Below, in pieces: positions 1 through 7,844 of a stretch of DNA of 31,617 nt. This DNA comes from JBELMB01 sp042088665 (lineage in GTDB: Bacteria; Pseudomonadota; Alphaproteobacteria; Rhodobacterales; Rhodobacteraceae): the NCBI GenBank assembly GCA_042088665.1, contig JBELMB010000048.1, positions 1 through 31,617 of the forward strand, in the 5' to 3' direction. The first letter of the stretch is position 1, and each line of letters begins with the position of its first letter. Both the position numbers and the translations under genes were made by a program. The notes beneath the pieces were generated by a model, which worked only from the letters and a program-made list of their open reading frames with translations, had not been told where the DNA came from and made no database searches.

Positions 1-226
1 TCCCACCGATCCCACCCAGCAGATGATCTTTGCCTGGATGCCCTGGGTCTTCATGTTCATGCTCGGCGGATTTGCTTCGGGGCTGGTCATCTACTGGATC
101 GCCAACAACGTGATCACCTTCAGCCAGCAGTACATGATCATGCGGGTGCAGGGGTACACGCCCGACATCCTTGGGAACATCCGTTCAAGCTTCAAGAAGA
201 AGTCGGAAACGCCGGAGAAGAAATGA
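1..226 (+). CDS. yidC: Membrane protein insertase YidC, C-terminal fragment
   Basis: The reading frame is open from base 2 and ends at the TGA at 224-226, so only the last 74 or so residues are present and the gene starts outside the window. The visible part has the C-terminal YidC/Oxa1 hallmarks: a hydrophobic segment with MPWVFMFMLGGFASGLVIYW, then a second stretch (NNVITFSQQYMIM) and a lysine-rich tail (FKKKSETPEKK). YidC inserts inner-membrane proteins, alone or with SecYEG. The stop overlaps the next start in an ATGA arrangement, so translation of the following MOSC gene is probably coupled. Its first ATG inside the window (base 23) is internal, not the real start. Confidence 0.95.
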   Translation, partial: PTDPTQQMIFAWMPWVFMFMLGGFASGLVIYWIANNVITFSQQYMIMRVQGYTPDILGNIRSSFKKKSETPEKK

Positions 227-966
227 CCGCCCGGCTGACCCAGATCTGGCGGTTTCCAATCAAGAGCCACGGCCGCGAAGAGCTGTCAGAAGTGGCGCTT
301 GAGGCAGGCACAACCTTGCCGTGGGACAGGCATTGGGCCGTGGCGCACGTGCAAAGCACCGCGGACGGGTCCGATTGGGCCCCTTGCCAGAACTTCTCTC
401 GCGTGTCGAAGGCACCCATGCTGGCCGCCGTGCGATCCGCGTTCGACCCTGAGGCCGGGCGCATGCGGGTCTCCCACCCGGACCGCCCGGATCTGGAATT
501 TGACCCGGAGACCGAGGGCGCGGCCTTTGTCGAGTGGAGTGGAGGCTTCGTCCCCGAAAACCGGGCGCAATCTGACCGTCTCCTGCGCACTGCGACCCGC
601 GGGTTTACGGACAGTGACTTTGCCAGTGTCACTCTGTGCAATATGTCGTCGCACCGTGCGGTGGCCCAACGCCTTGGCCGTGACCTGTCGATCCACCGTT
701 GGCGCGGCAATCTGTGGTTTGATGGCGGTGCCCCGTGGGAGGAATTCGACTGGATGGACAAGGAAGTTCAGATCGGTGAGGCCGTGCTTTTCATGCGTGA
801 ACGCACTGACCGCTGCCAGGCCACCCATGCGAACCCGGAGACCGGCAAACGGGACACCGATGTGCTGAGCGCACTGGAAAGCTGGGGGCACCAAGACTTT
901 TCCGTCCGTGCCGAAGTGGTGCGCGCAGGCATGATCCGGATCGGCGACACGGTGCGGTGCCTCTGA
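223..966 (+). CDS. MOSC domain-containing protein (YcbX-like)
   Basis: This 247-residue protein begins with the beta-barrel type start seen in MOSC N-terminal domains (LTQIWRFPIKS) and near its C-terminus has ERTDRCQATHANPETGKRD, which fits the conserved cysteine region of MOSC proteins of the YcbX type. MOSC proteins are related to the C-terminal domain of molybdenum-cofactor sulfurase and are thought to handle sulfur or molybdenum-cofactor ligands; the actual substrate here cannot be told. The ATG overlaps the yidC stop by four bases and the stop overlaps the engB ATG (TGATG), so the gene lies in a translationally coupled housekeeping operon. Confidence 0.88.
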   Translation: MTARLTQIWRFPIKSHGREELSEVALEAGTTLPWDRHWAVAHVQSTADGSDWAPCQNFSRVSKAPMLAAVRSAFDPEAGRMRVSHPDRPDLEFDPETEGAAFVEWSGGFVPENRAQSDRLLRTATRGFTDSDFASVTLCNMSSHRAVAQRLGRDLSIHRWRGNLWFDGGAPWEEFDWMDKEVQIGEAVLFMRERTDRCQATHANPETGKRDTDVLSALESWGHQDFSVRAEVVRAGMIRIGDTVRCL

Positions 967-1616
967 TGGAGATGCGGTTTCCCCTCGCCGAGGCGCCCGA
1001 TCCGGCACAGGCCGAAGCAGCGCGCAAGCTTTTTGCCGGGCGTGTCGACTTTCTCAAAGGCGTGGTCGCCATGACCGGCCTGCCGCCTGATGACCGGGCC
1101 GAGGTTTGTTTCGCCGGACGCTCGAACGTCGGAAAATCCAGTTTGATCAACGCTCTGACCGGGCGAAAAGGCATCGCGCGGGCGTCCAACACCCCCGGGC
1201 GCACGCAGGAAGTCAACTACTTCGAGCTTGGCGATGAGCGCTACCTCGTCGACTTGCCCGGCTATGGCTTTGCCAATGCGCCGGTGGCCGTGGTTGCGAA
1301 ATGGCAAGCCCTGCTCAAGGCCTATCTGGCGGGCCGCGTGTCTTTGCGCCGAGCCTTTGTGCTGGTGGATTTCCGCCATGGAATCAAGACCGTGGATCAG
1401 GAAATCATGACCCTGCTGGACCGTTCCGCGGTGACCTTTCAGGTCGTCATGACCAAGGCCGACAAGGTCAAGGAACGCGAACAGGAGGCGGTGCTGGCGC
1501 AGGTCCGCTCCAAGCTGGCAAAACACCCCGCCGCATATCCCGAACTGGTGGTCACCAGCAGCGAAAAAGGCGAGGGCCTCGCCACCCTGCGCACCATCAT
1601 CGCCAATCTGACCTGA
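966..1616 (+). CDS. engB: Ribosome biogenesis GTPase EngB (YihA/YsxC)
   Basis: This TRAFAC-class GTPase is needed for late large-subunit (50S) assembly. All G motifs are visible (numbering from the ATG at 966): G1 GRSNVGKSS at 51-59, G2 TPGRT near 76-80, G3 DLPGYG at 96-101, G4 TKAD at 163-166 and G5 SSEKGEG near the C-terminus. The length of 216 residues is normal for the family. A GTG at 957 would add three residues; the ATG at 966 was preferred because it forms the common TGATG junction with the MOSC stop. It lies between MOSC and argB. Confidence 0.96.
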   Translation: MEMRFPLAEAPDPAQAEAARKLFAGRVDFLKGVVAMTGLPPDDRAEVCFAGRSNVGKSSLINALTGRKGIARASNTPGRTQEVNYFELGDERYLVDLPGYGFANAPVAVVAKWQALLKAYLAGRVSLRRAFVLVDFRHGIKTVDQEIMTLLDRSAVTFQVVMTKADKVKEREQEAVLAQVRSKLAKHPAAYPELVVTSSEKGEGLATLRTIIANLT

Positions 1617-1697
1617 CCAGCGACTGTCACCCCCGACCCCTCTGGTATTCATCCGCGCCGCGAGGCATTGTCCGGTGCAGCCGACCAGAACGATGAC

Positions 1698-2591
1698 ATG
1701 AGACCGCCTGACATGAACCGAGATTGGATCACCACCGCGCGCACGCTTTCCGAAGCCCTGCCCTTTCTGCAGCGCTATACCGGCGCGGTGGTCGTGGTGA
1801 AATTTGGCGGCAACGCCATGGGCGACGACGACGCCATGGCCGCCTTTGCCCGCGACATCGTGCTGATGCGACAGGTCGGTGTGAACCCGGTGGTCGTGCA
1901 TGGTGGTGGGCCGATGATCAACGACATGCTGGACCGGTTGAACATCCAGAGCAGCTTTGTCCGCGGCAAACGCGTCACCGACGAGGCGGTTGTCGAAGTG
2001 GTCGAAATGGTCCTGACCGGGCGCGTGAACAAGCGTATCGTACAGGCCATCATGCACGAAGGAGGCCGCGCCGTCGGCCTGTCGGGTAAGGACGACAACC
2101 TCATGGTCTGCGAAGCCGATGACCCGGAATTGGGGTTTGTGGGCCGCCCAAAGCAGGTGAACGTTCAGGTTCTGCAGGATCTCTTTGCCGCGGACATCAT
2201 TCCCGTCGTGGCCCCCCTCGGCGCCGGAAGCAGCGCCGCCGAGACGTTCAACGTCAACGGCGACACGGCGGCCGGCGCCATCGCCGGTGCGTTGAAGGCA
2301 GATCGCCTGCTGCTCTTGACCGATGTCGCAGGCGTCAAGGATGGCGACGGCAACGTGGTCACTGAACTCCGCCCGGAGGATCTGCGCCAGATGATCGACG
2401 AAGGTGTCGTGGCCGGCGGCATGATCCCCAAGACCGAAACCGCGCTGGCCGCGATCGAGGCAGGCGTGCGCGGCGTGGTGATCGTCGATGGGCGTGTGCC
2501 CAACGCCTGCCTGTTGGAGCTGTTCACAGAGCACGGATCAGGGTCTATGATCCGCGCCGGAGATCTGTCCCCCGTGACGAAAGCCCCATGA
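1698..2591 (+). CDS. argB: Acetylglutamate kinase
   Basis: ArgB phosphorylates N-acetyl-L-glutamate, the second step of arginine synthesis. Amino-acid kinase motifs are clear: VVVVKFGGNAMG near the N-terminus, VVHGGGPMIN for the phosphate and substrate loop, and GGMIPKTETAL near the C-terminus. From the ATG at 1698 the protein has 297 residues, normal for the family. The frame extends to a TTG at 1668, and an ATG at 1713 (MNRDWITTA) is also possible; no strong ribosome binding site settles it. The stop overlaps the start of the next gene by four bases (ATGA), so the downstream Fe-S protein is probably co-translated. Confidence 0.96.
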   Translation: MRPPDMNRDWITTARTLSEALPFLQRYTGAVVVVKFGGNAMGDDDAMAAFARDIVLMRQVGVNPVVVHGGGPMINDMLDRLNIQSSFVRGKRVTDEAVVEVVEMVLTGRVNKRIVQAIMHEGGRAVGLSGKDDNLMVCEADDPELGFVGRPKQVNVQVLQDLFAADIIPVVAPLGAGSSAAETFNVNGDTAAGAIAGALKADRLLLLTDVAGVKDGDGNVVTELRPEDLRQMIDEGVVAGGMIPKTETALAAIEAGVRGVVIVDGRVPNACLLELFTEHGSGSMIRAGDLSPVTKAP

Positions 2592-3247
2592 CGCTTGAGG
2601 CGCTGGACCGTGCCGCGAAAGCACAGGGCCTCGCCCTGCGCGGTGCCCTGCATCCCGGTCCCAAAGACGCGGCACCCGAGGGATGCGCGACCGTGGTCCT
2701 GCTCGGTCCGGACGAGCCGGGGTTCTGGACGCGCTTTTCGGCCAGTGACGAATACAGCGACGGTGCGTCGGATCCGCTGGATCGCTGGTCCAAACGGGTG
2801 ATTGGCCGTCTCGCAAAAGACTGGGACGGCAGCGCGATCTTTCCGTCTGACGGTCCACCCTACCCGCCATTCCTGAGGTGGGCAGAGGCCTCTGCGCGCT
2901 GCTGGCCTGCGCCTGTGGGGTTGTTGGTGCACGATGCCGCGGGTCTCTTTGTCAGTTTTAGGGGTGCTTTGGCACTTCCCGTGCGGCTTGACCTGCCACC
3001 TCCGCCCGCCAAGCCCTGTGACACCTGCGCCGCGCCTTGTGTTGCCGCCTGCCCTGTGGGTGCACTTGGCCCGGATCAGGGCTATGACGTGCCACGCTGT
3101 CAGGCCCATGTGGCCAGCCCTCAGGGCGCGCCTTGCCGCGATGGCTGCCTTGTGCGCCGCGCCTGCCCCGTCGCACAGGATTTCGAACGCCTGCCCGTGC
3201 AATCGCGGTTCCACATGGCCGCCTTCATGCAGAACTACCGCGGATGA
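2588..3247 (+). CDS. Iron-sulfur (ferredoxin-like) protein, possibly QueG-related
   Basis: This 219-residue protein has a cysteine-rich C-terminal third: Cys144, 147, 151 and 155 (CDTCAAPCVAACP), then Cys171, 183, 187 and 193, the last in ACPV. The pattern is enough for two 4Fe-4S clusters and resembles the C-terminal ferredoxin module of epoxyqueuosine reductase QueG, although the spacing is not identical and the protein is much shorter than QueG. The N-terminal 140 residues show no motif I recognise. It overlaps argB upstream and the SixA-like gene downstream by four bases each. An electron-transfer role is likely; the partner is unknown. Confidence 0.8.
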   Translation: MTLEALDRAAKAQGLALRGALHPGPKDAAPEGCATVVLLGPDEPGFWTRFSASDEYSDGASDPLDRWSKRVIGRLAKDWDGSAIFPSDGPPYPPFLRWAEASARCWPAPVGLLVHDAAGLFVSFRGALALPVRLDLPPPPAKPCDTCAAPCVAACPVGALGPDQGYDVPRCQAHVASPQGAPCRDGCLVRRACPVAQDFERLPVQSRFHMAAFMQNYRG

Positions 3248-3744
3248 AGCGGTTGATCCTCATGCGCCACGCCAAGTCGGACTGGGCGCATGGCCTCGCC
3301 GATGAGGATCGTCCGCTAAATGCCCGTGGGCGCCGCGCGGCGCCGGTCATGGCGGGCTGGCTGGCAACGCAAGGCCCGGGACAGGATTGGCTCCCGGACG
3401 AGGTGCTCTGCTCGACTGCGGCGCGCACCCGGGAGACCCTGTCGCTTTTGAATGTCGATGCGCCCGCGCGCTTTGTGCCAGAGCTTTACCTCGCCAGCCC
3501 GGTTGACCTGCGCAAAGCCTTGCGCGGCGCCAAGGGGCAGCGCGTCCTGATGCTGGGGCACAATCCGGGGTTGGCGCAATGGGCCGAGGCCCTGATCAAG
3601 GCACCACCCGACCATCCGAAATTCGCGCAATACCCAACCTGCGCCACGCTGGTTGTGGATTTCGCCATTCAGGATTGGACGGATCTGCAAGACGGTCAGG
3701 GTGACGTCGCGGGTTTTGCCGTTCCGCGGGACCTGATGGACTGA
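3244..3744 (+). CDS. Histidine phosphatase family protein (SixA-like)
   Basis: The N-terminus MKRLILMRHAKSDW carries the RHA motif with the nucleophilic His9. A second conserved histidine is His106 in LMLGHNPGL, and SRTxET-like context is seen at STAARTRETL. The length of 166 residues fits the SixA-type single-domain phosphohistidine phosphatases, which dephosphorylate phosphohistidine on proteins such as HPt domains; the substrate here is unknown. The ATG at 3244 was chosen because it directly precedes the RHA motif and overlaps the upstream stop (ATGA). A longer frame from 3133 would place 37 unrelated residues inside the preceding gene. Confidence 0.9.
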   Translation: MKRLILMRHAKSDWAHGLADEDRPLNARGRRAAPVMAGWLATQGPGQDWLPDEVLCSTAARTRETLSLLNVDAPARFVPELYLASPVDLRKALRGAKGQRVLMLGHNPGLAQWAEALIKAPPDHPKFAQYPTCATLVVDFAIQDWTDLQDGQGDVAGFAVPRDLMD

Positions 3745-3750
3745 CGCCTG

Positions 3751-3767
3751 AGGGCCGATGCGGCCCT
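3751..3767. terminator. Hairpin between convergent genes
   Basis: A perfect 7-bp inverted repeat with a 3-base loop (AGGGCCG-ATG-CGGCCCT) fills the short space between the SixA-like gene and the convergent binding-protein gene, and overlaps the latter's stop codon by two bases. There is no T-run on either side, so it may be a weak or Rho-assisted terminator. The hairpin is seen; its function is inferred. Confidence 0.4.
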
Positions 3768-4776
3768 AGCGGAACGGTGGGCTGTAGAGCAGGCCGCCAT
3801 CGCTCCATTGCAGGTTCAAACCGCGTGACAGGCCAACCGGGGTTGTTTCACCGATATTGCGGGCAAACAGTTCGCCGTAGTTGCCCCCTGCCTTGATTGC
3901 GCGCACCGCCCAATCAGAATCCAGACCAAGGCTTTCGCCCATCTGCCCCTCGCGCCCAAGCAGGCGCGCGACTTCTGGCGTGGAGGCCCCGTTTTCCTTC
4001 AGTTCCAAGACATTGGCGGACGTCACTTCGAGTTCCTCGGCACCGATCAGGGCATAGAGAACCCAACGCACGATATCCGTCCAGAGGTCATCCCCCTGCC
4101 GCACAACCGGCCCCAGCGGTTCCTTGGAAATGATGTCTTCCAGAAGGACATGCTCACCAGGGTTGGCAAAGGTCGCACGGATCGCCGCGAGGTGTGACAC
4201 CTCGGAGGAATAGACCTGACATTCCCCTGCAAGGTACAGCGCCTGCGCATTCTCGACACCCTCAACCGACAGTGTCTCATAGGACATGCCGTAGCGGGTA
4301 AAAAACTCTTCCAGATTTTGCGCCGACGTGGTGTTGGATTGCACGCAGATGCCGCGACCTTCCAGCTCTCGCGCCGAGGAAATGCCCAGCGCCTTGGGCA
4401 CAAGGAAGCCCTGCCCGTCAAAATAGGTGACGCCGGCAAAGCTTACCTTTTGATTCACGTCGCTGGAAAAGCTCCAGGTCGTGTTGCGCACCAAAAGGTC
4501 GACACGCCCGGAGGTCAGCGCGTCATAGCCGCTGGCCTCGGTGGTCTGCACAAAGGACACCGCGGTCGGATCCCCAAGAACGGCGGCCGCCACCGCGCGG
4601 CAGATGCCCACGTCAAAGCCACCCCAGGTGCCAGTGGAATCCTGAGACGCGAAACCGATGAGACTGGTATTGACCCCGCAGTTCAGTTGACCGCGTGATT
4701 GCACCTCTTCGAGCGTGCCGGCATATGCAGTCCCTGCACAAAGCAGGGCCGCGCCTACGCTAAGTATCCGGTGCAT
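3766..4776 (-). CDS. Amino-acid ABC transporter substrate-binding protein (AapJ/BztA-like)
   Basis: This 336-residue periplasmic protein starts with a typical signal peptide (MHRILSVGAALLCAGTAYA, cleavage after AYA). The mature part follows the general L-amino acid binding-protein pattern: LEEVQSRGQLNCGVN, GGFDVGICRAVAAAVLGD, an RVDLLVRNTTWS motif and, near the end, AIKAGGNYGELFARNIG. AapJ/BztA proteins deliver glutamate, glutamine, aspartate and other amino acids to an inner-membrane permease. No permease or ATPase gene is adjacent, so this is an orphan component, converging on the SixA-like gene. A GAGGA ribosome binding site lies just upstream of the ATG. Confidence 0.92.
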   Translation of the reverse strand: MHRILSVGAALLCAGTAYAGTLEEVQSRGQLNCGVNTSLIGFASQDSTGTWGGFDVGICRAVAAAVLGDPTAVSFVQTTEASGYDALTSGRVDLLVRNTTWSFSSDVNQKVSFAGVTYFDGQGFLVPKALGISSARELEGRGICVQSNTTSAQNLEEFFTRYGMSYETLSVEGVENAQALYLAGECQVYSSEVSHLAAIRATFANPGEHVLLEDIISKEPLGPVVRQGDDLWTDIVRWVLYALIGAEELEVTSANVLELKENGASTPEVARLLGREGQMGESLGLDSDWAVRAIKAGGNYGELFARNIGETTPVGLSRGLNLQWSDGGLLYSPPFR

Positions 4777-4959
4777 TCCGTCCTCACCATTTGGTCCCTA
4801 GTTGCGCGTTTTCCGGTCGCTCCCGATCTCTTCCCCAAAAGACAAGGTACGCCGCGCACTCCCACGCGCGCCGCTGCCTATAGTTTGGGCGGATTCTTGC
4901 CGGGAGGTCAAGTTAAGATACCGCACAGCCACGTCTTTGGTCTTGGGTAAACGGATAGC

Positions 4960-5670
4960 TCAACCGCTTGTCAGGGTATAAAAATGAGCGGCGTGCAGAA
5001 ATTCAGCACGCTTGATCTCTGCTGTCTCTTCGGCTTCTTCGTCAGCGCCCCATTGTTCCGCCTGCCATGTCTCGTCGATGCGGGACAGGGTCCAGGCGGC
5101 CTCTGCGCTGCGCACGCCATGGGTGACGGCGAACCCCAGAACCAAGGATCCGGACATCGACACGAGGTCGTGGAAAGCCGCAAGTTGAAAAGGTGTCAGC
5201 GCCAGCACGGCAGCACCAAACCGCGCGAGGACCGCCGGATCCTGCGGCTGGTGCATCACTCCGGTCTGCACGGTCAGCGGCGCTTGCAGCGCTTCAGCAC
5301 TCCAGCCCAGGACCGGATCCCAGCCCTCGGACTGGCGCGCCACCAATCCCGCCGGGCCGTCGGCGCGGTAGCACAGCAGGTCACTGTCGCCATAGGCGGC
5401 CAGCATCGCAGCCACTTCGGCGTGTTGCAGCGTCACCTTGTCGAGGGCGGAGTTCGACATGCGGGTGAACGGCATGGTCGCGGGGTCGATCTTGTCCTCC
5501 TGCGCCTGCCATTCCAGAGCGATCTGTTCGGCAAGCGCCGCGGTCGGCACGACAAGGGGCGTCTTGGCCGGTGTCTTGACGCCGCGCCCGTCGAGACGCA
5601 CGGCAAAGCCCGTCCCCTCGGGGGCCACTTCGGCCTTGGTCCAGAAACGCTTCAACGCCCATTCGCTCAT
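4960..5670 (-). CDS. ATP12-type F1 ATPase assembly chaperone
   Basis: This 236-residue protein beginning MSEWALKRFW has the ATP12 pattern: RLDGRGVKTPAKTPLVVP, ALAEQIALEWQAQ, PFTRMSNSALD and YGDSDLLCYRADGPAGL. ATP12 proteins of mitochondria and alphaproteobacteria bind the F1 alpha subunit during ATP synthase assembly. The frame extends another 35 codons upstream, but the ATG at 5670 matches the family start and forms an ATGA overlap with the stop of the HAD gene. It is the last gene of the crcB-pseudouridine synthase-HAD-ATP12 operon. The 183 bases beyond its stop hold no clear terminator. Confidence 0.94.
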   Translation of the reverse strand: MSEWALKRFWTKAEVAPEGTGFAVRLDGRGVKTPAKTPLVVPTAALAEQIALEWQAQEDKIDPATMPFTRMSNSALDKVTLQHAEVAAMLAAYGDSDLLCYRADGPAGLVARQSEGWDPVLGWSAEALQAPLTVQTGVMHQPQDPAVLARFGAAVLALTPFQLAAFHDLVSMSGSLVLGFAVTHGVRSAEAAWTLSRIDETWQAEQWGADEEAEETAEIKRAEFLHAAHFYTLTSG

Positions 5671-6347
5671 GACGGATTGCTCCCCAGAATGGCCTCTATG
5701 CTTTGGCGCAAGGCCGCTGTGCTGCTTACCACGCTGTGGGCACTGCCGAGGGCCGTGGCCGGGTGATACCCCCATGTGACACCGATGCCAGCCACCCCTG
5801 CCGCCTGCGCCATCTCCATGTCATAGCTGGTGTCGCCAATCATCACGGCGCGATCCGCCTCGACCCCGGCTTCGTCCAGTGCAGCATAAAGCATGGCGGG
5901 ATGCGGCTTTGACGGATGATCATCGGCAACCTGCGTGGTCACAAAGAACCGCTCCAACCTGTGACTGGCGAGCAAGGCATTCAGCCCGCGCCGCGACTTG
6001 CCCGTGGCCACGCCCAGCAGCAAGGTATCGATAGCGGCCAGTTCCTCAAGAAGCGCATGTATCCCCGGATACAAAGGAGAGGCCGCGGCCCCGCCCGCCC
6101 GCACCAGCGCGGCGTAGGCGTTCTTGTAGGCCTCGATCAGATGCGTGCGCCGTACCGCGCCCAGTTCCGGCGCCAGCTGAGCAAAGGCCTGTGGCAACGA
6201 CAGACCGACGATGCCCAGAACGGCTTCGCGCTCCGGGGCTGGCAAGCCTTGCGTTTCAAAGGCGCGCGCCATGGCGCCCAGAATATCGCCCTGGCTGTCC
6301 ACCAGGGTTCCGTCCACGTCAAAGATGACAAGGCTCAGCCCACTCAC
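5667..6347 (-). CDS. HAD-family hydrolase (phosphoglycolate phosphatase-like)
   Basis: The N-terminal motif FDVDGTLVDS contains the two catalytic aspartates (Asp10 and Asp12 counting from the GTG at 6347). HAD motif II is VATGKS, the motif III lysine lies in DHPSKPHPAM, and motif IV is MIGDTSYDMEMA. The overall plan matches Gph-like and PpaX-like phosphatases with an alpha-helical cap (226 residues). The substrate cannot be determined. The GTG start forms a GTGA overlap with the pseudouridine synthase stop; the longer frame to 6392 would lie inside that gene. Its stop overlaps the ATP12 start by four bases. Confidence 0.9.
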   Translation of the reverse strand: MSGLSLVIFDVDGTLVDSQGDILGAMARAFETQGLPAPEREAVLGIVGLSLPQAFAQLAPELGAVRRTHLIEAYKNAYAALVRAGGAAASPLYPGIHALLEELAAIDTLLLGVATGKSRRGLNALLASHRLERFFVTTQVADDHPSKPHPAMLYAALDEAGVEADRAVMIGDTSYDMEMAQAAGVAGIGVTWGYHPATALGSAHSVVSSTAALRQSIEAILGSNPS

Positions 6348-7387
6348 ATCAGACCCTCGAAAGGATCCGGATCCGCATAGCTTTCTTCCCAACCAAGGGT
6401 GTCCCAGCTTTCGGCCATATGCGGCGGCAAGGGCGCTGTGATCGTCAGCGGTTTACGCGTGACCGGGTGTTCGAGACGCATCATGCGCGCATGCAGATGC
6501 AGTTTGCGCTGAATCAGCCCGCCGGTGCCCGCGCCCCAGCCATCGCCAAGGTTCTCCTGCCGTCCGCTGCCGTATTTGCCGTCCCCCATGATCGGATGGC
6601 CGATCTCTGCCATATGGGCGCGCAACTGGTGGGTTCGTCCGGTGACGGGCTCCATCGCCACCCAAGAGGCGCGCCCCGCCACACGGTAGAGCGTCGCATA
6701 GAGCGTATGCGCGCGCTTTGCACCGGCGGTGCGGGCGATGTCATTGGGATGCACGGCGATCATCTTTTCGCCCTCGCCCGCCGCACCATGCCCCGGTGCC
6801 TTGACCAGACCGTATTTGATTTCGCCAAGGTAGGGCACCGGGACGCCTGCCACGAGGGCCCAGTAGATCTTGCGCGTCTCGCGGTGGCGGATCGCCTCGG
6901 TCAGGGCACTGGCCATGGCACGGGTGCGCGCCAAAAGCAGCACACCGGACGTGTCCTTGTCGAGCCGGTGCACAAGGCGCGGCTTTTCTTCGGCATCGAA
7001 TTGCAGCGCCTCGGACAGGCCGTCCACATGGCGTGTCTGCTTGCTGCCGCCCTGCGTGGGCAGACCCGCCGGTTTGTTCAACGCAATGATGTGGTCATCG
7101 CGGTACAAGACGCAGGACCGCATCAGGTCTGCGTCCTGATCGGTGACGCGCGGCTTTGCCTGGCTCGACACTTCGCCCGGGGCAGGAAGCGGCGGGATCC
7201 GCACGTTCTGTCCCGGGTTCAGCCGGGTCGAGGCCTTGACCCGCCCGCCGTCCACCCGCAATTCTCCCTTGCGGCACATCTTTTCGATGCGCCCCTGGGC
7301 GACATGGGGAAAAATCCGTTTCAGCCAGCGGTCCAGCCGCATGTCCGCATCGCCCGGTCCCACGGTCAATGTCTGCACGCCGCTCAT
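6344..7387 (-). CDS. RluC/RluD-family 23S rRNA pseudouridine synthase
   Basis: This 347-residue protein has an N-terminal S4-type RNA-binding domain (about residues 15-75, MRLDRWLKRIFPHVAQGRIE) and a pseudouridine synthase catalytic domain. The catalytic motif is HRLDKDTSG with Asp143. Further family motifs are NKPAGLPTQGG and the RTHQLRAHMAEIGHPIMGD segment. RluC modifies several uridines of 23S rRNA, so RluC is the likeliest assignment, but RluD-type activity cannot be excluded from sequence alone. The start overlaps the crcB stop and its end overlaps the HAD start, both by four bases. Confidence 0.92.
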   Translation of the reverse strand: MSGVQTLTVGPGDADMRLDRWLKRIFPHVAQGRIEKMCRKGELRVDGGRVKASTRLNPGQNVRIPPLPAPGEVSSQAKPRVTDQDADLMRSCVLYRDDHIIALNKPAGLPTQGGSKQTRHVDGLSEALQFDAEEKPRLVHRLDKDTSGVLLLARTRAMASALTEAIRHRETRKIYWALVAGVPVPYLGEIKYGLVKAPGHGAAGEGEKMIAVHPNDIARTAGAKRAHTLYATLYRVAGRASWVAMEPVTGRTHQLRAHMAEIGHPIMGDGKYGSGRQENLGDGWGAGTGGLIQRKLHLHARMMRLEHPVTRKPLTITAPLPPHMAESWDTLGWEESYADPDPFEGLM

Positions 7388-7758
7388 GTTGCAAAGCTCC
7401 GCGCCAGTGCGAGCCCGGCAAAAAGCGCGCCGATCGACAGCACAACAGAGCCAAGGACATATAGAGCCGCCAAAGTGATCTCCCCCCGTTCATAAAGCGT
7501 GACCGCATCCAGTGAAAATGCGGAAAAGGTCGTGAACCCGCCAAGAAGGCCGGTCATCAATAGCGGCGCAAAGCGGTTGGCCGACAGGTGCAGCAGCGCC
7601 ACGACCAGGATCCCCATCAGAAAAGAGCCAAGGATGTTGACGGTCAGTGTGCCCCAGGGAAACCCCTTGCCCAGCAACCGCGCGGCGGTGAGGCCGGTCA
7701 GGTAACGGGCAGAGGCGCCAAGAGCGCCGCCCAGGGCAACTTGCAAGAGAGGCGTCAT
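7384..7758 (-). CDS. crcB: Fluoride ion exporter CrcB/Fluc
   Basis: This 124-residue inner-membrane protein has four hydrophobic segments. Family signatures are ALGGALGASARYL, the NILGSFLMG helix with the conserved asparagine, and GLLGGFTTFSAFSLD, which contains the phenylalanines and threonines lining the fluoride path. Fluc proteins form dual-topology dimeric fluoride channels. The ATG at 7758 gives the expected length; the extra 16 codons upstream look non-coding. It is the first gene of a four-gene operon with the pseudouridine synthase. I see no fluoride riboswitch in the 86 bases upstream. Confidence 0.95.
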   Translation of the reverse strand: MTPLLQVALGGALGASARYLTGLTAARLLGKGFPWGTLTVNILGSFLMGILVVALLHLSANRFAPLLMTGLLGGFTTFSAFSLDAVTLYERGEITLAALYVLGSVVLSIGALFAGLALARSFAT

Positions 7759-7844
7759 GCCCGCGTCCTTGACCCTCAGCCGCCCCCTTGTCAAGCGCCG
7801 CCCCACCGCGTCAGGCGACCTGCCCCGCGGAGAGGCCCGCAGGC

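Noticed and set aside
768..2534. Minus-strand open frame of 588 codons opposite engB and argB
   Set aside because: It is a shadow frame caused by high GC content; both plus-strand genes have full family motifs.
4699..4950. Plus-strand frame of 83 codons upstream of the binding-protein gene
   Set aside because: It starts inside the signal-peptide region of the opposite gene, lacks a start signal and shows no recognisable features.
7759..7844. Fluoride riboswitch upstream of crcB
   Set aside because: The 86 bases before crcB show no pseudoknot-like arrangement or conserved motif that I could recognise.
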